This document shows, piece by piece, positions 55,368 through 64,000 of a DNA stretch of 64,000 nt. Every line of letters starts with the position of its first letter. Position 1 is the stretch's first letter. The stretch is from Cyclobacterium roseum. Lineage in GTDB: Bacteria > Bacteroidota > Bacteroidia > Cytophagales > Cyclobacteriaceae. The notes beneath the pieces were generated by a model that saw only the letters and a program-made list of their open reading frames with translations, was not told the DNA's origin and did no database searches. The stretch is taken from contig NZ_WNKF01000011.1 of the NCBI RefSeq assembly GCF_010119225.1, positions 62,001 to 126,000 on the forward strand. The letters run 5' to 3'. The translations under genes and the position numbers were made by a program.

Positions 55368-56588
55368 TTACCTCCTTTTATCCAAACCGATGAACGCCTT
55401 TAGGTTATAATACAGAAAATTCGTTCTTAGCAAAATGATCAGCAACAGGGGCAGAATGCTGGGGTGAAAAGACTGAAATCCCAATATCCATATGACCAGT
55501 GCCAGGTCGGTGAGGATCATGCTTGTCAGAAGTAACTTTTTCACCAATGGATGAAGCGGTTTGACCAAAAGGTACCAGGCTACGATCAGGTGTAGGGGAA
55601 AGGCCCAAAGGAGATTCCAATTGTACTTCGTCTGGGAATGCTCGGTGAAAAACCAAAGAAATACAACCAGCAGTCCCAGCAAACCCAAAATGGTAAAGAT
55701 CCCGATATCCAGGCCGTAGTAAAGTCTTTTATTCCTGAATCCAAAAAACGTAATCAGTCCCACGATGATGGCCAGGGCCCAAAAAACCAAATAAGGACTG
55801 GAAAAATCCCATTGTTGTCCTTCGGTATCCGGGAAATCGTAGACGGTGTGGTTTTCAGCAACCAGTGCTCTTTCAGGACCGTCCCCGATAATGGTGGCCC
55901 GTTGAAAAGCAGCTTCCAGGTAATCGGGTAAAAAGAGCTTTTCATTTTCATTGGCCGTACGGTCGATGACCGCACCCAGGGCCAGATCTATTCCCAGGTC
56001 CGACCAGGGCAGTGGGTAGACGTATTCGTCTATTATATTCCGGAAGGATTTTGAAGGAACATCAGTGGGATGATTCCATTTTAACGAAGAACCCAACACG
56101 GTTTCCAGCATTTCCCGGATTCTGGTGGAGCAATTGTCAAAGAAAAAGTCATACCGGTAACTCCGGTTTTCCGGTCGGTAATTGTTTTGCAAAAAGGCTA
56201 CCAAGTCCCTGGCTTGTGCCTCTGAAAGTGCCAGCTCCTGTTCACGTACATTTCGCTTAAAATAATCGTATTCGTAGAGAAAGTTCTCCGTAGTGGTCAG
56301 CGATAACTGATAATCCAGCGTTCGACGGATAAATTTGACATAAAAAAAGGGTGTGTTGAAGTCAAAAGTGCCATAATTAAAGACCAGATCCCTGCCAGAA
56401 TCCAAGTCCCTGACCCGAATGGCACTATGTCCAAAAGTGGAGTATAATTCGTCTCCGGGATCGCAGGTGAGCAGGCTTATTTTGAAACGCTGTGCCTCCG
56501 AATCAGGAATGGAGGTAAGTCCAACAAACAAGGTCAAGCTTATATAAATAAAGAGCCTGGCAAATGAAAGGTGAAAAGGATGTTCCAT
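55368..56588 (-). CDS. Lnb/DUF4105-domain membrane protein
   Basis: This protein has the Lnb N-terminal periplasmic domain (formerly DUF4105). A Bacteroides relative is reported to be the lipoprotein N-acyltransferase Lnb. The 406-residue protein starts at ATG 56588 (MEHPFHLSFA); 37 residues further upstream are polar and lack homology, so the longer frame is rejected. A signal or membrane segment (about 8-25) is followed by the catalytic-type His in STFGHSAIRV (His54) and Cys in FFFDNCSTR (Cys153), and then by several transmembrane segments in the C-terminal half (from about residue 260). If it is an Lnb ortholog, it would complete triacylation of the many lipoproteins in this window. Activity is inferred from the domain. 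Confidence 0.8.
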   Translation of the reverse strand: MEHPFHLSFARLFIYISLTLFVGLTSIPDSEAQRFKISLLTCDPGDELYSTFGHSAIRVRDLDSGRDLVFNYGTFDFNTPFFYVKFIRRTLDYQLSLTTTENFLYEYDYFKRNVREQELALSEAQARDLVAFLQNNYRPENRSYRYDFFFDNCSTRIREMLETVLGSSLKWNHPTDVPSKSFRNIIDEYVYPLPWSDLGIDLALGAVIDRTANENEKLFLPDYLEAAFQRATIIGDGPERALVAENHTVYDFPDTEGQQWDFSSPYLVFWALAIIVGLITFFGFRNKRLYYGLDIGIFTILGLLGLLVVFLWFFTEHSQTKYNWNLLWAFPLHLIVAWYLLVKPLHPLVKKLLLTSMILTDLALVIWILGFQSFHPSILPLLLIILLRTNFLYYNLKAFIGLDKRR

Positions 56589-56758
56589 GGAATCGGGAGA
56601 TGACTGGAGATTAGGGCGTAATGGATCGTGCAAATTTACAGGATTAATTCTGTTTTCGGGTAATTCACCACTCAAATCCTTAGCAGAAGTAATTCCCAAA
56701 AAAGGCAGATTTATCTAAGTGAAAATGGGTTTCCTATAAAAAAATATGTATTACATGC

Positions 56759-56789
56759 TTTGGTTTTTGCGGATGATTCCTTATTTTTA
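56759..56789 (+). promoter_or_regulatory. Promoter of the 776-residue secreted protein gene
   Basis: TTTG (56759-56762) and TATTTTTA (56782-56789) are separated by 19 bp, matching the Bacteroidota -33/-7 layout apart from the final G of the -7 box. The start codon is 38 bp downstream. Confidence 0.4.
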
Positions 56790-56826
56790 GTATGAATTCA
56801 TTTTTATTCAGGATATTTTTTATAAA

Positions 56827-59157
56827 ATGAAACCTTGCATTACCAACCGCGAACTACCGTGCATTCGGGCAATGGGTACCATTTTCCTGCTGCTTTCCTG
56901 TGTTTTTTGGACAAATGCACAGATAGCCCTCACATCCAATAGCTACCGTACCCAATTGCCCCAAGATGGCGTTGGGGACTGGAATGATGCCGGAATCTGG
57001 GAGGTTTTTGATGGGGTGTCCTGGGTAGCTGCAGGGGCTTCACCCAATAGAAACCACGATGTATTTATTCTCAAGGGAAACGAAGTCAGGCTAACCCAGA
57101 ACCAGGAAGTAGGCAATCTCTACCTTTTTGGAGCAGTGGATGCAGGGAAAAAATTGAATTTGCAGGCCTTTGATCTGGAGGTGTATGGGGCTTTACATAG
57201 CTTTAACGTTAATGCAGGAGGGGAGTATGTACTATATGGCAGTGCATGGCTGGGGGACGACTGGATTTATCCCGAAACGGGTCGACTTGTTTTCAAGGGA
57301 ACCTCCAGGACCGTGGTGGATCGGGGCTCCTGGAGCGGGCAAAACCTGGCAAGTAGGTTTTTGGTGGTTTTTAACCCGGATCCGGGAGAAGAATTGGTGG
57401 TTAATGCCGTGTTTAAAGCCAGTGGGTTTTTAATCCAAAGTGGAACGGTCCGGCAAACAGTTAATACAATCGGTACTCCGGCGACTTCCACTTTTTCCTT
57501 TACAACGACAGAGCTCTTTGGTACAGGAGATTTTGGCGAACTACGGATTGTCTCCGGTGCCACCTTAATTTCCGAGGCGACTAAAGAGTTTGACCAACTA
57601 ATCCGACGATCTGAAAATAAACCAGCCAGTTCCTTTATTCTGGAAGAAGGAGCAAACCTGATTCTACTCGGGCAGGAGCCGGAGATAGATGCGGTAAACG
57701 TGGTATTGGATGGAAACGTGTTTTATGCTTCGGATGGAGCTACCCAGGAATTTTTGAAGGCATCCATGGCGAGCGCACAGCAATATTTCGGCTACCAAAA
57801 CCTATACCTGCAAGGAGCTGCTTCCAAAAATCTTCCGGATCAGTTGCCGGTTCAGGGAGATTTTATATTGCTCTGGGGGGGAGCTGCCGATGGTTCCACT
57901 ACCAACCTGCAGCTCACGGGCCCAACGGACCAGGAGCTGGATGTTTCCGGCCTGGTGCTTTCGGGTTTGCTGATAGACAAAGTCGCAGGCCTGGTAACGA
58001 TAAATGATGATTTGACGGTTACGGAAAACTATTCACAGGTGGGTGGAGACGTTGATTTTCAACAGCACCAACTTATCCTGGATTTTGATGCTACGGGTGC
58101 TTATACCTATTCCGGAGGAAATTGGTTTAATCTGGGGGAATTGCGCTATGAAAGCCTGCCGCTTACATTAGATGCCGGAAATGCCCTTTTTCCATTTTTT
58201 GATCAATCCCTGGATGCACCGAGGCATTTACTACTGGAAGGAAATTTGTCCACGGTTGGCCAATCGTTAGTTTTGAGCTATGTTGAAGCACCCGGTGTGA
58301 CGTACGATCCGGGTTTTTTAGATGAAGGGGTGGCAGTCGTGTATCATTTGAATAGCTTTTTTGAAATCAGTACTAACGGAACGGATCCCGGACAGCTAAT
58401 AGCCTGGATTAGCGCAGAGGACCTGGCGGTTCAGGATATCGATCACCTGCGGGTAGTCGGAGACGGTCTGCCCGCTATTGGCATGCACCTGCCTGCCGAA
58501 GAAAAAGGTGGCTGGCTTTGGGCAAAAAGAGTTTTTGATTTTGAAGATGCACAAAGTAGTCTGCTGACCATAGGCAGTACGAGTTCGCTGAGTGTTTTGC
58601 CCCTGGATTGGAACGGACTGCAGGCCAATTTGGTGACTGACAGGGTGGTCTTGTCCTGGGAGGATGATTCCGACGAGCCGGTGGATTATACCATTACCCG
58701 GTCGGGTAGCGAAGGGAAGGAGTTTTTACCTATCGGCAGCTTTCAGGTAAATCCGGGCAATCAAATGGTGTCGTATGAAGATATCAACTACCCGTTGAAT
58801 GAGCCCTTCTGGTTTTACCAGATTGTCGGCAAAGAGATGGATGGACTGCTCCATTACAGCCCGGTGATTCGAGTAACGAATCCTGTTTTTCGGTACCAAG
58901 GTCCGAGAATACACCCCAACCCCTACATTTCCGGGCCTCTTAACCTGGTCCTGGGCAGTATGTCTTCGGAGGAAATAACCGTTTGCAAAGTTTGGAATAT
59001 GGAAGGAGTTAATTTTCTAACCCTTTATTTCAAAGAGGATTTTCATGCTGGAATTTTAGAAAATAGATTGGCATCACTTCCTGCGGGAAACTACCTGATA
59101 CAGCTTTTAGGGGTAAGGGAAGTGCACACACTCAAATGGCAGAAGCACAACCAATAA
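56827..59157 (+). CDS. Large secreted protein with sorting-signal-like C-terminus
   Basis: No enzyme family is recognised. The 776-residue protein has a signal segment (hydrophobic core about 17-30, cleavage near TNAQI); a second Met at residue 16 is an alternative start. The N-terminal part (about 32-250) is beta-rich (GVGDWNDAGIWEVFDGVSWV), like G8-type beta-helix surface proteins. A fibronectin- or Ig-like region follows (about 590-690). The last 85 residues begin with IHPNPYISGPLNLVL and end in SLPAGNYLIQLLG, resembling type IX secretion sorting domains. It is probably exported to the cell surface. It lies 188 bp upstream of a shorter, broken gene of similar layout. Confidence 0.7.
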   Translation: MKPCITNRELPCIRAMGTIFLLLSCVFWTNAQIALTSNSYRTQLPQDGVGDWNDAGIWEVFDGVSWVAAGASPNRNHDVFILKGNEVRLTQNQEVGNLYLFGAVDAGKKLNLQAFDLEVYGALHSFNVNAGGEYVLYGSAWLGDDWIYPETGRLVFKGTSRTVVDRGSWSGQNLASRFLVVFNPDPGEELVVNAVFKASGFLIQSGTVRQTVNTIGTPATSTFSFTTTELFGTGDFGELRIVSGATLISEATKEFDQLIRRSENKPASSFILEEGANLILLGQEPEIDAVNVVLDGNVFYASDGATQEFLKASMASAQQYFGYQNLYLQGAASKNLPDQLPVQGDFILLWGGAADGSTTNLQLTGPTDQELDVSGLVLSGLLIDKVAGLVTINDDLTVTENYSQVGGDVDFQQHQLILDFDATGAYTYSGGNWFNLGELRYESLPLTLDAGNALFPFFDQSLDAPRHLLLEGNLSTVGQSLVLSYVEAPGVTYDPGFLDEGVAVVYHLNSFFEISTNGTDPGQLIAWISAEDLAVQDIDHLRVVGDGLPAIGMHLPAEEKGGWLWAKRVFDFEDAQSSLLTIGSTSSLSVLPLDWNGLQANLVTDRVVLSWEDDSDEPVDYTITRSGSEGKEFLPIGSFQVNPGNQMVSYEDINYPLNEPFWFYQIVGKEMDGLLHYSPVIRVTNPVFRYQGPRIHPNPYISGPLNLVLGSMSSEEITVCKVWNMEGVNFLTLYFKEDFHAGILENRLASLPAGNYLIQLLGVREVHTLKWQKHNQ

Positions 59158-59296
59158 AATTTGTATTTTATATACTAATAAACTTTTTTTAAAATAATAA
59201 ATTGAAAATACTATAAAAACATTGTAAATATTCTTATTTATTTGTATTTTCATACTTCAAAAGAGGGGTGGCTAACCTTCTTTTTTGAAAGATCGC

Positions 59297-59304
59297 TATT
59301 TTTG
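59297..59304 (+). promoter_or_regulatory. -7 box upstream of the broken secreted-protein gene
   Basis: TATTTTTG matches TAnnTTTG and lies 41 bp before the start codon. A -33 element at normal spacing is not evident. Confidence 0.3.
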
Positions 59305-59345
59305 TTAGCCTGATTTTTAGAGATAGGATCTCGGGGAGGGAGGAC

Positions 59346-60968
59346 ATGGTCTTAAGAATGTTATATCGGTTTCTGACGTTGCAGATTTTCATGGCAAGCG
59401 CAATTTCCCTTCCGGCCCAGGTGCAAATAACCGGTAATCAGAATAATATTGCTGTGGAAGAAGTTCGATTGCGCGTGGCAGGCACCTTGCACGTACAAAC
59501 CACCGATGTTTCGACTCGAACTAATCCTTCTCCAACCACAGATCCCGTCATTATCGAAACCATTCTTTTGGCCGAAGGCACTGAAATTTTTGCTACGACT
59601 CGTACTCCCTTTGTTGGTAATTTGCATCGCGATCTTGGCACTACATCCATTGCAGTTGATGCAGTAGGCGTGGCCAAATACGATGGTAGCACGGTAAGTC
59701 ATCGCAGCGTGGGCTTTGAACAGGCATTGGAAGAGGTGGTTTCCACACCGGACCTACGCTCCTACTGGGATATTGGAGGGGAGTCTATTCCTTCCGGAGA
59801 AACGTTCATGGATATTGTGTACCCGCAGGAGGTTCCAATGTCAGGGTATCTCATAGTATCGGAAAGGGACGGTAATTCCAAATTCAATTTCCAGGCCTTG
59901 GATGTCAATGGGGATCCTATCCCCGGAGCCAAAACCCTGGAAATAAGGGGCTATGAATGAAATACCCAGGTAGTAAATCAAGGGAATTATCCAAGTCAGC
60001 CGCAGCATTTGGTAGTTATTTCACCTCAACTATTTGATACGGAATCACCTGTATACGGGTTTAGGGTGATCAATCTGGACGGGGCTGATGGGAAGATTGT
60101 TTTTTTCCGAAATTCCATACACGTAAACCCGGACCTGCCAGAACCTGTTTTTTCTGGAGATACTGCCATAATAAATGTACTGCATAATGATGAATTGAAG
60201 GAGCAGGCAGCAACGGTAGCTAATGTCAGCATTTTTACCCTTACCGGGGTGGAGAATGAGTATGTGGTGTTAAGATCGGATGGGTTTGTGGATGTAGCTC
60301 CGGAGGCACCTGCCGGGACGTATACCATCGTCTACAATATTTGTGAAATAGGGAACAGCACCAATTGTGACAGCGGTACCGTTACGGTTGAAGTCATGTA
60401 TGCCTTACCGGTAGTCTGGTTAGATTATAAAGCGAAAGCCGGAACGGGAGGAAATATGGTTATTTGGAACACCGCCTCTGAAAAAGACAATAAAATGTAC
60501 CGGATCTGGCGCGCATCAGACCCGTCACAGGGATTTAAATTGATCGGAGAATTGCCTGCAAGGGGCGAAAGTACAGAACCACTACGTTACGCCTTTCTGG
60601 ATACCGTGGATTTTTCCGGAGATGCCTTGTATTACCGGATAGATCAGATAGACGTGGATGGGGAAATTTCCACTACCTCCGTTTTCAGGCTAAAAACGAC
60701 TATCAGGAAAACACCTGATTTCCAGGTTTATCCCAACCCTTATTTTGGTGGGCAGTTAGTGGTTAATTTTCCTCCTCGATGGAAGGGTAAAATGGGCACT
60801 ATTGGAATTCAGAGCTATCTCGGTACCGTCCATTATTCAGTTCAAGGAGAGCTTCAGTCCCTGGCGGGCAGCCTCCGCTCACGTTTAAAGCAATTACCAA
60901 AAGGCATGTACATCCTTTTCGTACAAGTTGAAGACGAGAAAAAGGTAAAAAAATGGATCAAACGGTAA
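59346..60968 (+). pseudogene. Secreted protein gene interrupted by an in-frame TGA
   Basis: Two open frames, 59346-59960 and 59961-60968, share the same reading frame and are divided only by TGA at 59958-59960. The second has no plausible start codon; the first codons after the stop read NTQVVNQGNYPSQ, which continues smoothly from IRGYE. Reading TGA as a former TGG (Trp) gives one protein of 540 residues. It would have a signal peptide (MASAISLPAQV), a beta-rich body, and a C-terminal sorting-like region starting VYPNPYFGGQLVVNF and ending in LPKGMYILFVQVE. The cause may be a true nonsense mutation or a base-calling error. If real, only a truncated 204-residue product is made and it lacks the sorting region. 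Function is unknown. Confidence 0.65.
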
Positions 60969-61055
60969 GTATGGGTGAATATTTTTTCCAAGTTTATTGG
61001 CTCTGAATAGGCATTCAGCGGAATATGCTGTATTTTTTCGATTCATTTCGAATTC

Positions 61056-62378
61056 ATGATGACCTTTTTAATTGTCGGATTAAGCATATTATTGCTGGTA
61101 GGATTGATAGTTTGGTTGAGGGTAGAGCCCTTTATTGCCTTTCTGCTTACCTCTATTGCAGCCGGATTATGTCTCGGCATTCCGCTGGATGCTGTTTCCG
61201 GTTCTATTCAGAACGGGATTGGAAGTTTGATGGGGGCCTTGGTGATTGTTATTGTTTTGGGAGCAATGTTGGGAAAAGTAGTGGCGGATAGTGGTGCCGC
61301 TCAGCGGATCGCCCTTTTTCTTACACAGCGTTTTGGACAACAGCGCTTGCCCTGGTCGGTAGCGATGACCGCATTTATAGTAGGGATACCCTTGTTTTTT
61401 AACGTCGGGTTTGTGCTGCTGGTGCCCCTTGTGTTTTCGGTTTCCTATCAGTATAACATCCCGGCGATGGTCGTGGGCATCCCCATGCTGGCGGCTCTTT
61501 CGGTTACCCATGGATTGTTGCCACCCCATCCCGCTCCGGTAGCCCTGGTGGCTCAGTTTGATGCACATATGGGGACCACCTTGATTTACGGTTTGATATT
61601 GGCGGTGCCGATGGTGATACTGGCGGGACCCATATTGGGCAAGCTCCCCTATTTAAAGGCCATGCAGGTTAGGCCGTTGGCGGTTTTCAGTGCAAAACCG
61701 AAACCCGAGGAGGAGTTGCCGGGGTTGGGAAACAGTCTATTTACCGCATTATTGCCTGTTTTCTTACTTATCGTTTTGTCGTTAGCGAGTTTGAAAATGT
61801 CCCCCGATAGCGCTGGTTTCGGGTGGATTCAGTTTTTTAGTGACCCCAATGTGGTCATGCTGATTTCGCTCATTTGGGCCACCTTCAGCCTTGGAATTAG
61901 CAGGGGACAGCGGGTGGCCGAGCTCATGGAAGGGTACGGTTCTGCCGTCAAAGACATTTCCCTGATTTTGTTGATCATTGCCGGAGCCGGAGCCTACAAA
62001 GAGGTGTTGATGGATAGCGGGGTGAGTACGGAAATCGGAGCATCATTGGAACAATTACCGATCAATTCCTTAATCCTCGGATGGTTGATTGCGGCAGTTA
62101 TCCGGATTTCCGTTGGGTCTGCCACTGTAGCAGCACTTACTGCGGCGGGGATCATTTCGCCCCTGGTGGCTGCTGGTAGTGTCGATCCTAACCTGATGGT
62201 GCTTGCCATTGGTAGCGGCAGCCTTATTTTTTCGCATGTCAATGACGGCGGATTTTGGCTCGTAAAAGAATATTTTAACCTGAGTATTAAACAGACCTTT
62301 TTATCGTGGACCTTATTGGAGACGGTGGTGGCTATTTTAGGCCTTTTGGGGGTGTTGATACTGGATTTGATTATATAA
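61056..62378 (+). CDS. GntP-family permease (candidate D-hydroxyamino-acid transporter)
   Basis: This inner-membrane proton symporter of the GntP family has 440 residues and about twelve to fourteen hydrophobic segments. The family includes gluconate transporters and the D-serine transporter DsdX. Typical features include LTSIAAGLCLGIPLDAV, FFNVGFVLLVPL, HGLLPPHPAPVAL and SHVNDGGFWLVKEYF. The last of these resembles the conserved substrate-region of GntP proteins. It starts a three-gene run with RidA and a D-threonine-aldolase-like enzyme, 16 and 4 bp apart. That context favours a D-amino or hydroxy-amino acid substrate over gluconate, but no residue here proves it. Confidence 0.9.
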   Translation: MMTFLIVGLSILLLVGLIVWLRVEPFIAFLLTSIAAGLCLGIPLDAVSGSIQNGIGSLMGALVIVIVLGAMLGKVVADSGAAQRIALFLTQRFGQQRLPWSVAMTAFIVGIPLFFNVGFVLLVPLVFSVSYQYNIPAMVVGIPMLAALSVTHGLLPPHPAPVALVAQFDAHMGTTLIYGLILAVPMVILAGPILGKLPYLKAMQVRPLAVFSAKPKPEEELPGLGNSLFTALLPVFLLIVLSLASLKMSPDSAGFGWIQFFSDPNVVMLISLIWATFSLGISRGQRVAELMEGYGSAVKDISLILLIIAGAGAYKEVLMDSGVSTEIGASLEQLPINSLILGWLIAAVIRISVGSATVAALTAAGIISPLVAAGSVDPNLMVLAIGSGSLIFSHVNDGGFWLVKEYFNLSIKQTFLSWTLLETVVAILGLLGVLILDLII

Positions 62379-62394
62379 AAAAAGAATAATTGCT

Positions 62395-62868
62395 ATGGAA
62401 AACATGTCTGCAGAAGGAAAATTAAAAGAATTAGGACTGGTATTACCCCCTGCTCCACCTCCGGGGGGTGTATACCGACCTATTGTTATCACCGGAAACA
62501 TGTTGTTTCTGTCTGGTCACGGGCCGGTATTGGAAGACGGAAGCCTGATTAAGGGCAAGGTGGGAATTGATTTGGACAAGGACCAGGGCAAAGCCGCTGC
62601 CCGGCAGGTAGGCTTGACCATGCTTTCTACCTTGCAAACTCAGCTTGGGAGCCTGAACAAAATCAAACGTGTGATCAAAGTTTTGGGGATGGTTAATTGC
62701 AGTTTGGATTTCGAAGAACACCCCTATGTAATCAATGGCTGTTCGGAGCTGTTCGGAGAAATATGGGGAAAGGAAAATGGAATTGGCTCCAGAAGTGCCG
62801 TAGGCTTCGGTTCCTTGCCAGGGAATATTTCCGTGGAAATAGAAGCTACTTTCGAAATAAACCAGTAA
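62395..62868 (+). CDS. RidA-family (YjgF/YER057c/UK114) enamine/imine deaminase-like protein
   Basis: This is a trimeric chorismate-mutase-like fold protein of 157 residues. RidA family members hydrolyse reactive enamine/imine intermediates released by PLP enzymes such as serine/threonine dehydratases. The conserved arginine that binds the substrate carboxylate sits in SRSAVGFGSLPG (Arg133), followed by ISVEIEATFEI. Upstream segments (GHGPVLEDG, LTMLSTLQTQLGSLNKIKRV) fit the family. The gene is between the permease gene and the D-TA-type gene, 4 bp from the latter, which supports a role in clearing products of that PLP enzyme. It could also be a general stress-type RidA. Confidence 0.9.
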   Translation: MENMSAEGKLKELGLVLPPAPPPGGVYRPIVITGNMLFLSGHGPVLEDGSLIKGKVGIDLDKDQGKAAARQVGLTMLSTLQTQLGSLNKIKRVIKVLGMVNCSLDFEEHPYVINGCSELFGEIWGKENGIGSRSAVGFGSLPGNISVEIEATFEINQ

Positions 62869-62872
62869 GTGT

Positions 62873-63985
62873 ATGACAGATAAGTGGTATGAATTACAAA
62901 ATCCGGAGAGAACCGACAGTCCTGCCTTATTGGTATACAAAGAGCGGGCAATCGAAAACATCCAAAAAGCCATTCGAGAGGTAGGTTCGCCGGACCGGCT
63001 GCGACCTCATGTGAAGACAAACAAGTCCGTTGAGGCCTGCCGCCTGATGATGGATGCCGGAATAAAAAAGTTTAAAGGAGCCACCATCGCAGAAGTAGAG
63101 ATGCTGATAATGGCAGGGGCTAAGGATATCCTGCTGGCGTACCAACCTGTGGGGCCAAAAATAGACCGACTGATATCTATCATTCAGAAATACCCGGAAA
63201 TCAACTTCCATTGCCTGACGGATCATTCGTCTGCGGCGGATGTGATGGATAATAAGGCCATGGAGGCAGGTGTAAAGCTATCGGTCTACATTGATCTCAA
63301 TGCTGGAACGAACCGGACGGGTATTGCCCCCGGTCCTGCCGCCATTGATTTGTTTGAAGGGCTTGTTCAAAAGAAAAATCTCCAGGTAAAAGGATTTCAT
63401 TTGTACGATGGACATTTGCGGAATCCGGTATTTGAAATTCGTAAGTCGGAGTGCGAGGAAGGGTTTGCTCCCATTGCCGCCATGCGAGAGGAATTGGAAA
63501 AAAGCTATGGATTTTCCCTGGAAATCATTGCCGGAGGTACGACCACCTTTCCGATTCATGCTGCCCGTGAGGGAGTCACCTGCGGACCGGGAACATTTAT
63601 TTATTGGGACGATGGGTATGGATTTGGGCTTCCGGAGCAGGAATTTCAGCACGCCGCACTGGTGATGAGCCGGGTGATATCTTTTCCGGCGGAGAACTTG
63701 GTTTGTGTGGACCTGGGGCACAAGGCCATAGCTTCCGAAAATCCCATTGATAAACGAGTACGTTTTCTAAATGCAACGGACCTTACGCCGGTAAGCCAAA
63801 GCGAAGAGCATTTGGTATTGCAAACTTCCCCCGATCATACCTATCGGATTGGCGACGTTTTGTATGGGGTTCCGTACCATATTTGCCCCACGGTAGCCTT
63901 GCACCAGGAGGCAGTGGTGGTGGAAAATGGGGAGCAGACAGCAGTATGGAAAACGATTTCCCGTAACCGGAGGATCTTATTTTAA
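62873..63985 (+). CDS. D-threonine-aldolase/D-serine-dehydratase-like PLP enzyme
   Basis: This is a PLP enzyme with an alanine-racemase-type N-terminal barrel (about 15-260) and a C-terminal beta domain, 370 residues long. The Schiff-base Lys48 is in RPHVKTNK. Metal-binding His336 and Cys338 (PYHICPT) match the HxC zinc site of metal-dependent D-serine dehydratases and D-threonine aldolases. The enzyme therefore either removes water and ammonia from D-serine/D-threonine or cleaves D-threonine-type substrates. RidA next door fits the dehydratase reaction, since that makes an aminoacrylate intermediate. The stop codon is 15 bp before the window end, so downstream partners are not visible. Confidence 0.88.
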   Translation: MTDKWYELQNPERTDSPALLVYKERAIENIQKAIREVGSPDRLRPHVKTNKSVEACRLMMDAGIKKFKGATIAEVEMLIMAGAKDILLAYQPVGPKIDRLISIIQKYPEINFHCLTDHSSAADVMDNKAMEAGVKLSVYIDLNAGTNRTGIAPGPAAIDLFEGLVQKKNLQVKGFHLYDGHLRNPVFEIRKSECEEGFAPIAAMREELEKSYGFSLEIIAGGTTTFPIHAAREGVTCGPGTFIYWDDGYGFGLPEQEFQHAALVMSRVISFPAENLVCVDLGHKAIASENPIDKRVRFLNATDLTPVSQSEEHLVLQTSPDHTYRIGDVLYGVPYHICPTVALHQEAVVVENGEQTAVWKTISRNRRILF

Positions 63986-64000
63986 TGATTAACAAGACAA

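Noticed and set aside
1-64000. rRNA, tRNA, CRISPR arrays, insertion sequences, phage or restriction genes
   Set aside because: I looked through gaps and coding runs for cloverleaf-type sequences, regular short repeats, transposase motifs and terminal inverted repeats and found none I could support.

Overview
The window looks like a chromosomal segment of a Bacteroidota bacterium, most likely an aerobic, marine-type member of the Cytophagales. This is inferred from the gene families and not from any marker gene. The evidence is two SusC/SusD outer-membrane uptake pairs, an Oar-like TonB receptor, DUF4270 and Lnb/DUF4105 proteins, a bacterial GGGP synthase, a CrtD-type carotenoid desaturase, YPNPY-type C-terminal regions like those of type IX secretion cargo, and several TAnnTTTG promoter boxes typical of the phylum. 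No rRNA, tRNA, CRISPR array, transposase or phage gene was recognised.

Region 1 (95-16048, + strand) is the most distinctive part. A SusC/SusD pair is followed by four consecutive twin-arginine (Tat) amidase-signature enzymes, a Tat acetamidase/formamidase, a divergent secreted asparaginase-fold protein and a fifth amidase that is a lipoprotein. All seven enzymes carry export signals and all concern C-N (amide) bond cleavage. I read this as a dedicated amide-utilisation locus, with the SusCD pair importing the substrate and the enzymes degrading it in the periplasm. The substrate is unknown. The four Tat amidases alternate in type (A-B-A'-B'), as if a two-gene unit had been duplicated. The locus ends at a hairpin terminator near 16.1 kb.

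Region 2 (16.4-22.5 kb, - strand) holds a second SusC/SusD pair plus a small lipoprotein, converging on region 1, with a long AT-rich upstream region that carries inverted repeats. Region 3 (22.5-31.3 kb) has an M23 peptidase with a His-to-Cys change at a zinc ligand, aspS, a YhhN-family membrane protein, and an Oar-like receptor paired with a two-domain fasciclin lipoprotein. Region 4 (31.6-37.1 kb) is a complete RND efflux operon (adaptor, pump, TolC), followed by an MltF-like lytic transglycosylase, crtD and a DsbA-family oxidoreductase.

Region 5 (40.7-56.6 kb) is mostly housekeeping. It opens with a candidate structured RNA of 6S-like layout (about 40742-40879), which has a perfect TAnnTTTG box just upstream and long self-complementary ends. 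Then come a holin-like membrane protein, GGGP synthase, an AraC regulator, an acyl-CoA dehydrogenase, a zinc metallopeptidase, a flippase-like membrane protein, panD and panC, a half-length starch-synthase-like protein with a DUF4270 lipoprotein, prmA, tpiA, recX, an AlbA_2 protein, uvrB and an Lnb-type protein.

Region 6 (56.8-64 kb, + strand) has two secreted proteins with sorting-signal-like C-termini, one of them interrupted by a single in-frame TGA, and then a GntP permease - RidA - D-threonine-aldolase-like cassette that suggests uptake and deamination of a D-hydroxyamino acid such as D-serine.
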